From Planctomycetota bacterium (GTDB lineage Bacteria; Planctomycetota; SZUA-567; JAKLDR01), in contig JAKLDR010000025.1 of the NCBI GenBank assembly GCA_022703445.1, positions 1 to 47,329 on the forward strand: DNA of 47,329 nt. The letters are read 5' to 3'. This document shows positions 32,622 to 41,582 of the stretch, in pieces (within the stretch, counting starts at the first letter, position 1; each line of letters starts with the position of its first letter). A program made the position numbers and the translations under genes. Under the pieces are notes generated by a model. That model was not told where the DNA came from and searched no databases. It saw nothing but the letters and a program-made list of their open reading frames with translations.

Positions 32622-32652
32622 CGCAGGGGCGAGCCGGCGGCCCGCCCCTGCG
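32622..32652. terminator. Intergenic hairpin after the giant gene
   Basis: A perfect 10-bp stem CGCAGGGGCG/CGCCCCTGCG with an 11-base loop lies 58 bases past the stop at 32711 (minus strand). There is no T-tract. It could end or partly attenuate transcription before the transglutaminase-like gene. The rest of 32462-32710 shows nothing I can name. Confidence 0.45.
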
Positions 32653-32710
32653 TGCATCTGCCTGTTGTCCGTCCCGTCGTCAGTCGGCTGCCGGGAAGCA
32701 GCAACTAGGG

Positions 32711-35700
32711 CTAATCCCTCGGCGGCGCCGCCTCGGTCACCAGGGCCGAGCCGTCTCCGGCCACGACCAGGATGGCCAGCTTCTGGAACTCGTTGATGTT
32801 CAGCCCGCTGACCGTGGCGTACTCGAAGCGGCCGCGCAGGTCGGTGTAGCCATCCTTGATGAATGTGGCCCCGCCGCCCGCGCCGCTCTGGCCGTAGACC
32901 TTCACGTAGGCCTTGGGCAGCGGCTTGCCGTCGGCCGTGCCCAGCACGCGCAGTTGGCCGTAGTTCTCGCTGAGCGCCGCGCGGATGGTCTTCGAGAAGG
33001 ACCCCAGGGCCTTGCGCTTGCCGGCCGCGGCCACCTCGACCATCAGGTTGCGCCCCCGCAGCTTCTCGGGCACGGCGACGGTGGTCTTGCCGGCGCCCTT
33101 CTTGAGCTTGGCCTCGACCTGCGCGGTGGGGCGCACCGCGGCCAGGCGCGAGGTGTCCAGGTAGCTGAAGGGCTGGCGGGAGAAGAGCAGCTCCAGGTCC
33201 ACCAGGTAGAAGTTGACCTGGCACGACTCCAGCCCGGAGTAGTTTATCTGTACGGAGTCGCCCTCGACCGTGAAGTCGAAGGACGGCTCGGCCGCGGCCA
33301 GCGCGCTCTGCTGCTCGAGGCGGTTGCGCTCGTCGACGACCTTGCCGGAGCGGCCCTCGATCTCCGCGGCCTGGGCCAGGACCTGGGCGAAGCGGTTCTG
33401 CCAGCGCGGGACCGGGTAGTCGGCGTAGCCGTCGGCGATCTTCCTGGCCCGGGCCACGTCCTCGCGGTAGAAGGCGAGGTACGCGTCCAGGTAATCGTAC
33501 TGCATCGGCCCGCGCGCGCCCCGGCGCGAGACCTTGCCGAACTGCTCCAGGGCCTCGTCGACGCGGTCCTGGAGCAGCAGGTGGTAGACCACCACCAGCC
33601 GCTCGTCCTCGCTGAGCGCCTCCCGGTGGCAGAGGTAGTTGAGCGTGGCCAGGTACTGGTCCCGCTGCCGGTCGCTGGTGATGTGCCGCCGGCCGTTGAT
33701 GGGGTGGATCCGCGAGTTGATCAGCGGGTCGAACTCCAGCTGTTCCCAGGTGAGGCGCTCGACCGGGTCGACCTCGAGCAGCGGCGAGCGCAGCGCCGGC
33801 CCGCAGTTGCCTGCGAACGCGGACTCGGCCAGGAACTCCCGGAGCGCCGGCTGGTCGTTGTGCTTAACCGAGTAACTCCAGAGCACCGGCTGGTAGACCC
33901 GGCGCGAGCGCAGCAGGTCGAGGGCCTTCCGGAAGAAGGCCTTGTCGGCCATCCGGAAGGCGATCAGGTCGAGGTCCAGGGCGCGGACGTTGTTCTTCTC
34001 CATGTAGGCCAGGACCTCGTCGGCCTGGCCGTCCTGGCTGACCAGCAGCCAGGGCGAACCCGGCTCGCTGGGCAGCGAGGGCCGCACGTCCATCTCGGCC
34101 GGCTCGGCGAAGGCCAGGAGGCCCTTGCGGTCCGAGAGGTGTGCGCCGTAGTGGCGGAACTTGCCGTCCTCCGGGAAGTAGAAGTGGTACTCCCAGCGCG
34201 CGGTGGTGTAGGGAGCGAGCACCCGGGTGGGCGTCTGGGTGTAGCGGCTGCCCGATACCGGGATGGCCCCGGCGGGCAGCTCGAGCAGTGTTTCCGTCCG
34301 GCAGGTGCGGGGGCTGGCGTTCATGACCGTGACCACGCAGCCGTAGACCTTGCGGAAGAGCAGCGGGCCGGAAACGTATTTCTCGATCCGCTGGCCGTCG
34401 ACCACCTCGTAGCGGTCGGCCGGGTCGAAGTAGCGCTGCACGACCGTCAGGGCCGCGCTCGCCTCCGGGGCCTTGGCCTCGTCCTCCGAGCGGAGGTAGA
34501 CCACCGCCGGGCCGACCGCCTCCTTGACTGCCGGCGCCGCAGAGAGCGGCAGGTCGAGCGCGGCCATGGCCAGCATGGCCTCGCTGAAGGTCGTGGCGGT
34601 CTCGGCTATGTGTTGAGAGACGAAGGGCTTCTTGCCGTCGTGGACGGCCAGCTCGGTCCAGAAGCCGCCGGCCGGGGCCCGCTCCGGGCTCTCCTCGCCG
34701 CGGCGCAGGCGGTACCAGTTGCTCTCGGCCCAGACCCGGGTGGTCTCCACCTGGCGGAAGAGGGGCCTGCCGTCGGCTCTGTCCGACTCCTTGTCAGCGA
34801 AATATCCCTGCTTGTCCTTGGCGGCCTCCGCCTTGACCATCTTCTTGGCCTCAGCCGAAAGCGCGCGGGCCATGGGCGCCGCCGGCTTGGCCGGTGCCGC
34901 TGTGCCTGAGACGGCGCCTCGATCCATGAGAGCCTCTTCGGCCTCGCGCGCGGGCATGGCGACGGCCGGGGGCGCCGCGACCAGCGCCAGCGCGCCGAGC
35001 GCCCGGTCGAAGAGCAGGTCCAGCCGGTCGGGGTCGACCGGGATCACCGAGACGCGCTCGCGCTCGGCGCGGAGCGCCTCGGCCCCGTCGCGAACCCGGC
35101 GGCAGAGCAGTGCGCGCTCGGCGGCGTTGAGCCGCTCGAAGCGGTCCGGGCGGAGGTAGCCGCCCAGGTCCGACTCCAGCAGCCACTCGTCCAGGAAGGT
35201 CTTGTCGATCTTGTTGGCCAGGTGCGGCTTGACCGTCTTGGTGAAGAACTCGCGGTCCTTCATGTACAGCCAGAAGTTCAGTTCGTGGCAGGCGAACTCG
35301 GAGTAGAGCTCCAGCCGCTTCTCGGGCTTGAGCTTCGGCCAGCCCAGCAGGAACGCGAACCGATCCAGGTGCTCGCGGTCGCGCCCGTCCGGCAGCAGCG
35401 TGCGGTAGAGCGTCCAGATGTCGTCGATCGAGGCGTAGACCGCCACGTTGCCGCGGCCCTCCAGGGAGAGCTTCTCCCCGGCGCCGAGCGCACTGATGGC
35501 GTTGTGCCGCGCGAAGTGCAGGGCGTAGTCGGCGCGCGCGCGCATGCGCAGGTCGCGCCGCGCGAGCTTGACCGCCGGCAGCCAGGTGCGCTGGCGCACC
35601 AGGTTCTCGGGGTCCACGGCCAGGACCTCGACGCACTGCAGCCCCTCCAGGTCCTTGAGCGGCAGGGAGACGGCCCCGTTCTTGCCGGGGTCGAGGTTGG

Positions 35701-38700
35701 CCAGGACCGCCGGCAGGCCGCCCAGGAAGTCGAGCGGCGCAACCAGGCCGCTCGGCGGCTCGATCGACTCGGTGGCCCGGGATCCGCCGTACCGGCCGAT
35801 GGCGCGTTTGATGACCCCGCCGCTAGTGAAAGCGCCGGCTCCGCCGGGGCCTTCGGCGACCTTCGATTCTGACTCTGAGATGTCCCAGGGGCAGAGCAGC
35901 AGCGTCGGGCGGCCGAGCATGTTGCCGGGGTACTTCTTGGCGAAGCGGCGTTCCAGGATGTAGCGGTACTCGCCGTCGATGGCCACGCCCGAGAGGTACG
36001 AGCTGCGCGGGGCGGCCAGCGCCAGGCGCTGGCCGAACGGTCCGGGGGAGACGTCCAGCCGCGCGAGCGCGTCGTAGCCGGGCACCAGCCGCGTCCCGAG
36101 CACGTGCACGCGCACGAACTCGCCGCCGCGGTTGAGCTTGACGACCAGCTTCCCGTCGGCGACCTTGACGGACTCGATCAGGAGCGGCTGCCGGCGCGTC
36201 ACCTCCACCGCCAGCGAGTCGGAGACCATCACCGAGTCGAGCTTCCTGCCCCCGAGCACGGTGATCGCCACCGGCGGCCGGCCCGGCGCGGGCAGCAGCT
36301 GATAGCTGCCGGCGTCCAGGGCGGGCAGTTCGAGGCGCCCGGCGTCCAGCTTCATCTCGGCGCTGGCGTCGCGATAGACGCCCCCGCCCCGGATCTCGAG
36401 CAGTCGGGGCCTGCGCAGCGACGCGTAGTCCAGCGGCCAGGCCAGCAGGCTCTTCTCGCCGGCGGCCAGCTCCATCTGGCCGCGCAGCAGGGCGTTGTCC
36501 GCAACAAGGTTCAGGTCCAGCCCCGGCGTCTCGCTGCTGCCGGCGGATATGGAGACGATGCCCTCCAGGCCGCCCAGCGCCACCGTTCCCTCCGCGTCGG
36601 TGACCAGGGATGCGTGGATCTCCTCCCGGAGACAGCGGTGGCGCAGCGCGAGGTTCACGCCGACGCCGGGCCGGGGCTCGCCGTTGCGGCCCAGCAGCCG
36701 CAGGCTGTAGCCGGCGGCGTCGCGGTCCAGGTGCAGGAAGGCGACGTGGGCGCCCGAGCGACCCGAGGCGGTCCGGAACGCCGAGGACGCGGATAGGTCG
36801 AGGTGCTTGTTGGTGATGGCGCTCTTGACCTTGCACTCCAGGGCGAACGAGACGCCGGTCACCTCGCCCCGCACCGGGAAGTCCACCGCGGTCTCCCGGT
36901 CCTCGGACAGGCGCAGGTTCTTGATGGTCTGGGTGCTGGTCGTGCCGTCGGCGTTGGCCACGGTCACGTGCAGGCGCGGGGCGTTGCCCTCGTCGCCGGC
37001 GATGCGCGCCAGCGCCGCCGGGTGGCCGTTGACGGTCAGCTGCGGGCGCAGCAGCACCCGCGCGGACGAGCCGGGCACCAGCGATTCGCGCACCAGGTGG
37101 AAGCCGCACTCGAAGGCGAAATTCTCGCCCTGGTGCTCGAACGACCCCAGCGAGGACACGCCGTCGGCGCTGACCACGAAAGTCCGGCTCCCGGGCGAGG
37201 AGCTGAAGGGCACGGCGATGCGGCCGTCCTTGCCCGCGGCGTACTCGCGGCCGTCGAACCAGATGACCGCGTCGTCGACCTTGCGGCCCTCGCCGTCGAA
37301 GACGGTGAAGACCTGGCCGCCGGCGGTGGCCACCGCCAGGGCGTTGAGGCTGCCGCGCCGGACGATGGCCCGGGCCTTCAGCGACCCGCCGATCAACTCG
37401 ACGACGTAGACCCCGGGGCGGTCGATCTCCGTGAGCTTCTGCGCCAGGGCGTGGCGCAGGTAGGGCGAGCCGCCGACCTCGACGACCTTCTCGATGGCCG
37501 GGACGATCCCGTCCAGGTTCTCGTTCTCGCCCACCGGGCGCAGGTTCTGGCGGTAGAAGTTCTGCGTGTTGATCTCGTGGACGCGCACGATCAGGCGCTC
37601 GACGTTCTTGACGCGCAGGTCGAGGACGATCTTCCCCCCGGACTTGAGGACCGTGCGGTTCTGCGGGGCGAAGTTGAGCTCCACCCGGTCGCGCAGCTCG
37701 CGCAGCGCCCCGGCGCCCAGCAGCTGGGCCCACTTCTCGGGCTGGTCCTTGCCGGCGAGGATCCGCGCCTCGGCGTGGATCCGGCGGAGCCAGTCGCGGT
37801 CGAACCAGGCCTCGAAGGCGTCGGGACTCTCGGCCTCGGCCAGGAAGTGCTCGAGGTAGTCGCGGACCAGGTCGGCGTCGCTGCCGATGGGCGCGAGGCC
37901 CTGGACGTGGTCGCCTGAGAGGTTGACCGCCTCGGCGGCCCGGACGTCGCCGACGAGCTTCGGGCTGACGCCCGGGCGGCCCGGGCAGGGCAGCGCCACG
38001 TACTTCTTGAACCGGACCAGATCGTAGTTGCCCTCGGCGCGCTCGTGGACCAGCCGGGCGTAGAGGACCTGGGCCCGGAGCGAGTTCCAGATCGGCGGGA
38101 GCGAGTCGGCGAAGCCCTCCAGCCGGTCGAGCCAGGCGGCGCGCTCGGCGGTGTTCTCGGCCAGGTTGACGCCGCCGGCCGGGGCCAGGCGGGCGAGCCA
38201 GGCCTGGACGAAGCGCTCCTCGTTGAGCAGCGCCTTGCGGTCCGCGGCCAGCTCCTTGAGCTGGTCGAGCGTCAGCACGTTGTGGGCGGCCAGGCTGCCG
38301 AAATGGCCGCTGTACTTGTCGGCCAGCTCCTTGAGGATCAGCTTGGTCAGGCCGGGGTAGGCCGGGTCGTTGATGCGCCCGAGGAGCTCGCGGGTCTGCT
38401 TGATGTCGAGCTCGCGCCCGGCCAGCAGGTAGAGCCCCTCGTCGGAGAAGCCCGCGATCCCGTCATTGGCGAGCACGGCGGCGATCCGCGGGTCGGCCTG
38501 GAGCAGCTTGGCGTCGAGGCTCGACGGCCCCGCCGCGGGGCGGACGGCTCCCTGGGTGACCGGCCGGCGCGCGTGGTCGAAGCTGAGGTTCAGCTCCTTG
38601 CGGATGAACTCGAGCGTTTCCTCGGGCTTGTCGCCGTAGGCCAGCAGCATGTTGCGGCGCAGGGCCGTCTGGTAGGACTCCGGAGGAGTCTGCCCCGAGC

Positions 38701-38938
38701 CGTAGCGGCCGCGCCACTCGGTCAGCGCCGCCGCGGCCTTGTCGACCTGGCGGTTGAGCTGGTGGTTGATCACCGTGTAGTAGTAGAAATCGTCGGTTCC
38801 CGGGACCAGCTTCTTCAGCGCCTCATCGCGGTCGCCGAAGCTGAACTTCTCCAGGAACTCCAGCTCGGCGGCGGGGGCCGCGCCGGCGGCCAGAAGAAGG
38901 CAGACGAGAGTCAGTCGGGCGATTTTACCGGTGTTCAT
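32711..38938 (-). CDS. Giant secreted alpha-2-macroglobulin-like protein (2075 aa)
   Basis: Signal peptide MNTGKIARLTLVCLLLAAGA-APAAE; ATG 38938 is chosen because AAGGAG ends 6 bases before it, while the next upstream ATG abuts that site. Residues about 30-400 are helical, TPR-like. Residues about 440-900 contain beta-sandwich units of macroglobulin type, for example VLKSGGKIVLDLRVKNVERL, TEIDRPGVYVVELIGG, VFTVFDGEGRKVDDAVIWFD and HLVRESLVPGSSARVLLRP. A helical part follows, with a charged Ala/Lys linker near 1370-1400. Near the C-terminus is ENYGQLRVLGTADGKPLPKA and then YVKVYGQ, a carboxypeptidase-regulatory or CnaB-like module. No CxEQ thioester is present. Bacterial alpha-2-macroglobulins trap proteases in the periplasm, but family membership here is by fold-level resemblance only. 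The transglutaminase-like gene lies downstream. Confidence 0.65.
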   Translation of the reverse strand: MNTGKIARLTLVCLLLAAGAAPAAELEFLEKFSFGDRDEALKKLVPGTDDFYYYTVINHQLNRQVDKAAAALTEWRGRYGSGQTPPESYQTALRRNMLLAYGDKPEETLEFIRKELNLSFDHARRPVTQGAVRPAAGPSSLDAKLLQADPRIAAVLANDGIAGFSDEGLYLLAGRELDIKQTRELLGRINDPAYPGLTKLILKELADKYSGHFGSLAAHNVLTLDQLKELAADRKALLNEERFVQAWLARLAPAGGVNLAENTAERAAWLDRLEGFADSLPPIWNSLRAQVLYARLVHERAEGNYDLVRFKKYVALPCPGRPGVSPKLVGDVRAAEAVNLSGDHVQGLAPIGSDADLVRDYLEHFLAEAESPDAFEAWFDRDWLRRIHAEARILAGKDQPEKWAQLLGAGALRELRDRVELNFAPQNRTVLKSGGKIVLDLRVKNVERLIVRVHEINTQNFYRQNLRPVGENENLDGIVPAIEKVVEVGGSPYLRHALAQKLTEIDRPGVYVVELIGGSLKARAIVRRGSLNALAVATAGGQVFTVFDGEGRKVDDAVIWFDGREYAAGKDGRIAVPFSSSPGSRTFVVSADGVSSLGSFEHQGENFAFECGFHLVRESLVPGSSARVLLRPQLTVNGHPAALARIAGDEGNAPRLHVTVANADGTTSTQTIKNLRLSEDRETAVDFPVRGEVTGVSFALECKVKSAITNKHLDLSASSAFRTASGRSGAHVAFLHLDRDAAGYSLRLLGRNGEPRPGVGVNLALRHRCLREEIHASLVTDAEGTVALGGLEGIVSISAGSSETPGLDLNLVADNALLRGQMELAAGEKSLLAWPLDYASLRRPRLLEIRGGGVYRDASAEMKLDAGRLELPALDAGSYQLLPAPGRPPVAITVLGGRKLDSVMVSDSLAVEVTRRQPLLIESVKVADGKLVVKLNRGGEFVRVHVLGTRLVPGYDALARLDVSPGPFGQRLALAAPRSSYLSGVAIDGEYRYILERRFAKKYPGNMLGRPTLLLCPWDISESESKVAEGPGGAGAFTSGGVIKRAIGRYGGSRATESIEPPSGLVAPLDFLGGLPAVLANLDPGKNGAVSLPLKDLEGLQCVEVLAVDPENLVRQRTWLPAVKLARRDLRMRARADYALHFARHNAISALGAGEKLSLEGRGNVAVYASIDDIWTLYRTLLPDGRDREHLDRFAFLLGWPKLKPEKRLELYSEFACHELNFWLYMKDREFFTKTVKPHLANKIDKTFLDEWLLESDLGGYLRPDRFERLNAAERALLCRRVRDGAEALRAERERVSVIPVDPDRLDLLFDRALGALALVAAPPAVAMPAREAEEALMDRGAVSGTAAPAKPAAPMARALSAEAKKMVKAEAAKDKQGYFADKESDRADGRPLFRQVETTRVWAESNWYRLRRGEESPERAPAGGFWTELAVHDGKKPFVSQHIAETATTFSEAMLAMAALDLPLSAAPAVKEAVGPAVVYLRSEDEAKAPEASAALTVVQRYFDPADRYEVVDGQRIEKYVSGPLLFRKVYGCVVTVMNASPRTCRTETLLELPAGAIPVSGSRYTQTPTRVLAPYTTARWEYHFYFPEDGKFRHYGAHLSDRKGLLAFAEPAEMDVRPSLPSEPGSPWLLVSQDGQADEVLAYMEKNNVRALDLDLIAFRMADKAFFRKALDLLRSRRVYQPVLWSYSVKHNDQPALREFLAESAFAGNCGPALRSPLLEVDPVERLTWEQLEFDPLINSRIHPINGRRHITSDRQRDQYLATLNYLCHREALSEDERLVVVYHLLLQDRVDEALEQFGKVSRRGARGPMQYDYLDAYLAFYREDVARARKIADGYADYPVPRWQNRFAQVLAQAAEIEGRSGKVVDERNRLEQQSALAAAEPSFDFTVEGDSVQINYSGLESCQVNFYLVDLELLFSRQPFSYLDTSRLAAVRPTAQVEAKLKKGAGKTTVAVPEKLRGRNLMVEVAAAGKRKALGSFSKTIRAALSENYGQLRVLGTADGKPLPKAYVKVYGQSGAGGGATFIKDGYTDLRGRFEYATVSGLNINEFQKLAILVVAGDGSALVTEAAPPRD

Positions 38939-39176
38939 GTGCATCTCCTTGCGACAGCCTGGTTTCCAGCGTGGCGGGAAGCGTTCCAACGGAAACGGCA
39001 GCCAACCGCACATGGTTCACAGAAAGCGTCGGGAAGTCAAGTCCCGGACTCCTTCGGCCGGGGTGCGGCCCGCATCATTTGACGCCAGCCGGCGCCGGGA
39101 GCGTCGTCAAAACCCAGCTTTCCTTTGGTGACCACAGCCCTCCTAATAGCCCCTGACAGCCGTTCTCCTGAGAGAG

Positions 39177-39256
39177 GGCATAGGCCCCGGGGGCTATGCC
39201 ACGCCAGCGGTGCCAGGCCTCTGCGGCCCATGCAGAACAGCGGCCACCTGCAGAGG
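39177..39256. other. Structured non-coding stretch with two hairpins
   Basis: The 464-base gap 38939-39402 has no supported gene. It holds a 24-base near-perfect palindrome (39177-39200, GGCATAGGCCCC with GGGGGCTATGCC, one mismatch). It also holds a second stem CCTCTGC (39218-39224) with GCAGAGG (39250-39256), with a GGCC pair inside. On the minus strand both lie between zupT and the giant gene and could be zupT's 3' end, a leader of the giant gene or a small RNA. Confidence 0.4.
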
Positions 39257-39402
39257 GCGCTCTCTCCCCGGCTGCGGGCTATCTTCCCCGCCGGCCGGAG
39301 CCATGCAGGACCCCTGCGGGGACACCAGCCGCGGGCGCACACGGATGAGCGCCGAGGCAGGAACGCGAAGTCTGCCGGAGGCTCGCCAGGAGGCAAGACG
39401 GC

Positions 39403-40275
39403 TTACCTCATCATCAGCAGGCTGAGGGCCATCACCGCCATGCCGGCCAGCAGGCCGAGGAGGCTGTCGTGGCCCTTGCCGTAGGCCCGGCTGGTGGGCA
39501 GCAGCTCGTCCAGGCTGATGTAGACCATCACCCCGGCCACGCCGCCGAAGAGCAGCCCGACCACCTGCTTGGGCATCGCGCCGGTGTCTCCGCCCAGGAA
39601 GAGGACCAGCGCCAGGTAGGCCAGGATCGCGCCGACCGGCTCGGCCAGGCCGCTGAGCAGCGAGTAGGCGAAGGCTTTGCGGCGGTTGCCGGTGGCGTAG
39701 AAGATCGGCACCGACACGCTGATGCCCTCGGGGATGTTGTGCAGCGCGATGGCCACGGCAATGGCCACGCCGACCCTGGGGTCCTCCAGGGCGGCCAGGA
39801 AGGTGGCCAGGCCCTCCGGGAAGTTGTGGATGGTGAGGGCCAGGGCCATGAACAGGCCCATGCGCAGGAGCCGGTCGTTGCGGGCGCGGTGGTCGTGGGT
39901 TCCGGCCCCGTTCCCCGCCGCGGCCGGCGCCCCGCCGTGCAGCGGGGCGACCTCCCGCTCGCTGTGCGTCTCATGGGGGTTCTCGGCCGAGGGGATCAGG
40001 CTGTCGATCAGGCCGATGACCGCCATGCCCCCGAAGAAGGCCCCGACGTTGGCCCACGGGCCCCAGCGCGCCCCGTAGGCCGCCGACAGCCAGCCGCCGC
40101 TCTTGACCAGGATCTCCACGAAGGACACGTAGAGCATCACCCCGGCGGAGAAGCCGGTGGCCACCGAGAGGAAGCGGTGGTTGGTCCGTTTGGCGAAGAA
40201 GGCGATCGCGCTGCCGATGCCGGTGGCCATGCCGGCCAGGACGGTCAGTCCCAGGGCGGTCCAGACCGGACTCAT
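39403..40275 (-). CDS. zupT: ZIP-family metal transporter ZupT
   Basis: 290 residues with about eight transmembrane helices. It imports divalent metals (Zn, Fe, Mn) across the inner membrane. The two metal-site motifs of the ZIP family are intact: His150-Asn-Phe-Pro-Glu154-Gly in helix 4 and His179-Asn-Ile-Pro-Glu183-Gly in helix 5. A His-rich loop (about 100-130, with HETHSE, LHGG and [10 protein letters not shown]) lies before helix 4, as in many ZIPs, and probably binds metal. ATG 40275 is 10 bases after the desulforedoxin stop, so they are likely co-transcribed. This links metal import with two iron proteins upstream. Confidence 0.9.
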   Translation of the reverse strand: MSPVWTALGLTVLAGMATGIGSAIAFFAKRTNHRFLSVATGFSAGVMLYVSFVEILVKSGGWLSAAYGARWGPWANVGAFFGGMAVIGLIDSLIPSAENPHETHSEREVAPLHGGAPAAAGNGAGTHDHRARNDRLLRMGLFMALALTIHNFPEGLATFLAALEDPRVGVAIAVAIALHNIPEGISVSVPIFYATGNRRKAFAYSLLSGLAEPVGAILAYLALVLFLGGDTGAMPKQVVGLLFGGVAGVMVYISLDELLPTSRAYGKGHDSLLGLLAGMAVMALSLLMMR

Positions 40276-40285
40276 GACCGGTCCG

Positions 40286-40411
40286 CTATTTGACCTTGGT
40301 CATGGGCCCCCCGCAGCAGATCAGCTCCCCGCCGCCGGCCTCCTTGACCTCCACGACGTTCCCGCAGACCTCGCAACGCCAGACTTCCCCGGTCTTCTCT
40401 ACGCAGGCCAT
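40286..40411 (-). CDS. Stand-alone desulforedoxin (41 aa)
   Basis: A tiny Fe(Cys)4 redox protein. From ATG 40411 (AAGGAGG 8 bases before) it reads [20 protein letters not shown] followed by [20 protein letters not shown] and a final K. The four iron ligands are Cys13, Cys16, Cys32 and Cys33, the exact CxxC...CC spacing of desulforedoxin and of the N-terminal domain of desulfoferrodoxin. The superoxide-reductase domain is absent, so it is an electron carrier rather than a complete superoxide reductase. The frame opens further upstream (40498), but that part is hairpin DNA. It sits between a ferritin-like gene and zupT. Cys3 is extra. Confidence 0.88.
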   Translation of the reverse strand: MACVEKTGEVWRCEVCGNVVEVKEAGGGELICCGGPMTKVK

Positions 40412-40461
40412 TCCGATGCCCTCCTTGGAACCAGGATAGATCGGGCCGGGCGGCTGTCGAC

Positions 40462-40499
40462 GGTGGGAGAAGCCGCCCATCGGCGGCCCCTCCCCCACC
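40462..40499. terminator. Stable hairpin between ferritin-like and desulforedoxin genes
   Basis: GCCGCC-CATC-GGCGGC forms the tip, extended by GGTGGGAG/CTCCC-CACC arms; flanking TCGGGC (40441) and GCCCGA can extend it. It begins about 16 bases after the ferritin-like gene's stop on the minus strand and lacks a T-tract, so it may limit rather than stop read-through. Confidence 0.5.
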
Positions 40500-40514
40500 C
40501 ACAGCCCGACCCGG

Positions 40515-41072
40515 TCAGGGATGCAGGAACTTGGAGACGAAGGGCGACTCGCCCACCGTGCGCCGGCGGAAGTGCCCCGACGGGCCGTGGCCCAGGAACT
40601 CGGCGAACCAGGCCTCGTGTTCGATCTCCTCGTTGAGGATGGCCAGCACCAGGTCGTGGGTCCGGTGGTCCTTGCCGGCGGTCAGGTTGCAGAGGTGGGT
40701 GTAGCCGTTGACCGCGCACTGCTCGGCCTTGAGCAGCACCTTGAGGATCTCCTTCACATCGGCCGGGTTCGCCGGCAGGTGGGCCGGCGGGCAGGCCGAC
40801 ATGTCGTGGAAGGCCTTCATGTCGTCGGGCAGCTGGCCGCCCAGTTCGTAGATCCTGGGCACCAGGGCCTCGAAGTGGTTGCGGTCCTCGATCCGGGCGT
40901 CCTCGGCGATCTCCTTGAGGCCCTCGCCCTCCATGCCGATCAGGTTGACGCGCAGCAGGGTGTAGTAGTAGAAGGTGGTCAGCTCGGCCGCCGCGTTGCT
41001 GACCAGCAGCTTCACCAGTTCGTCCGTGTCGACGCCGGCCTTCTGGACCAGTTTCTTGGATAGCAGCTCCAT
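40515..41072 (-). CDS. DPSL / thioferritin-like iron-storage protein
   Basis: 185 residues, a four-helix ferritin-like fold. Candidate di-metal ligands are Glu30 ([12 protein letters not shown]), Glu62 and His66 ([10 protein letters not shown]), Glu117 ([12 protein letters not shown]) and Glu149/His152 ([11 protein letters not shown]). Cys94 ([10 protein letters not shown]) and Cys119 ([12 protein letters not shown]) match the cysteine pair near the metal centre of DPSL (thioferritin) proteins, which use peroxide to oxidise iron and protect against oxidative damage. ATG 41072 follows AAGGAG by 7 bases; the longer frame to 41402 is Arg/Pro-rich read-through of repeat DNA. It is the first of three genes with desulforedoxin and zupT. 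A bacterioferritin is less likely because no haem ligand context is seen. Confidence 0.8.
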   Translation of the reverse strand: MELLSKKLVQKAGVDTDELVKLLVSNAAAELTTFYYYTLLRVNLIGMEGEGLKEIAEDARIEDRNHFEALVPRIYELGGQLPDDMKAFHDMSACPPAHLPANPADVKEILKVLLKAEQCAVNGYTHLCNLTAGKDHRTHDLVLAILNEEIEHEAWFAEFLGHGPSGHFRRRTVGESPFVSKFLHP

Positions 41073-41384
41073 CGGTTGTCTCCTTACGTCCATTCCCTGC
41101 CGCGGGGAGGCCCCGCCGCTTTCCGTCGAGATAACTGATAGGCCATGGCAACGATTCCGGAGAAAACGCCCTGCCGGGCGGGCCGCCGGCGGGGCGCGGG
41201 GGCGTCGTGCCGGAGGGATGACCCGCCCCACACACCCACACTCTCGTCGTCGCACAACGCTCCAGGAGCCTCCGGGCCTCGGCCTCGACCTCGACTCCGT
41301 CGCAGGCGAAGGGGAAGTGGAGTTGCGTGAGGCCGGGATGGCAGAGCGTACGCGGGCATCCATAAAGACGCCCTTGGGCAAAGA

Positions 41385-41582
41385 GGCTAGAACCCATCCC
41401 AAGAACCCCGTGGGGGCGCGCCGCGAGGGATTGGGGCTGGAGGCGAGGAGTTGAGGAGGAAGCTGTGTTCAAAGGACACAGCGACGAAGAACGACGAAGC
41501 CTTCGGTCGCAAGACCCGCGGCCCGGAGGGTTGCCGGCGGGGCCGGCAACGCGCCCCCCTGGTTTTGGGATGGGTTCTAGCC
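41385..41582. mobile_element. 198-bp MITE-like element with 18-bp terminal inverted repeats
   Basis: GGCTAGAACCCATCCCAA (41385-41402) and its exact reverse complement (41565-41582) bound 198 bases. Inside are two more hairpins: GCTGTGT/ACACAGC near 41463-41483, and a perfect 9-bp stem GTTGCCGGC/GCCGGCAAC at 41530-41550. The right terminal repeat contains the stop codon of the STAS gene (41577-41579). No transposase frame is inside. No clear target duplication is seen. The surrounding 41073-41384 has no supported gene. Confidence 0.6.

Noticed and set aside
39037..39396. 119-codon minus-strand frame between zupT and the giant gene
   Set aside because: Arg/Pro/Gly-rich, passes through two hairpins, no ribosome site and no recognisable family.
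41084..41359. 91-codon minus-strand frame upstream of the ferritin-like gene
   Set aside because: Low-complexity Arg/Pro composition and no ribosome site; the region looks like intergenic or repeat-derived DNA.
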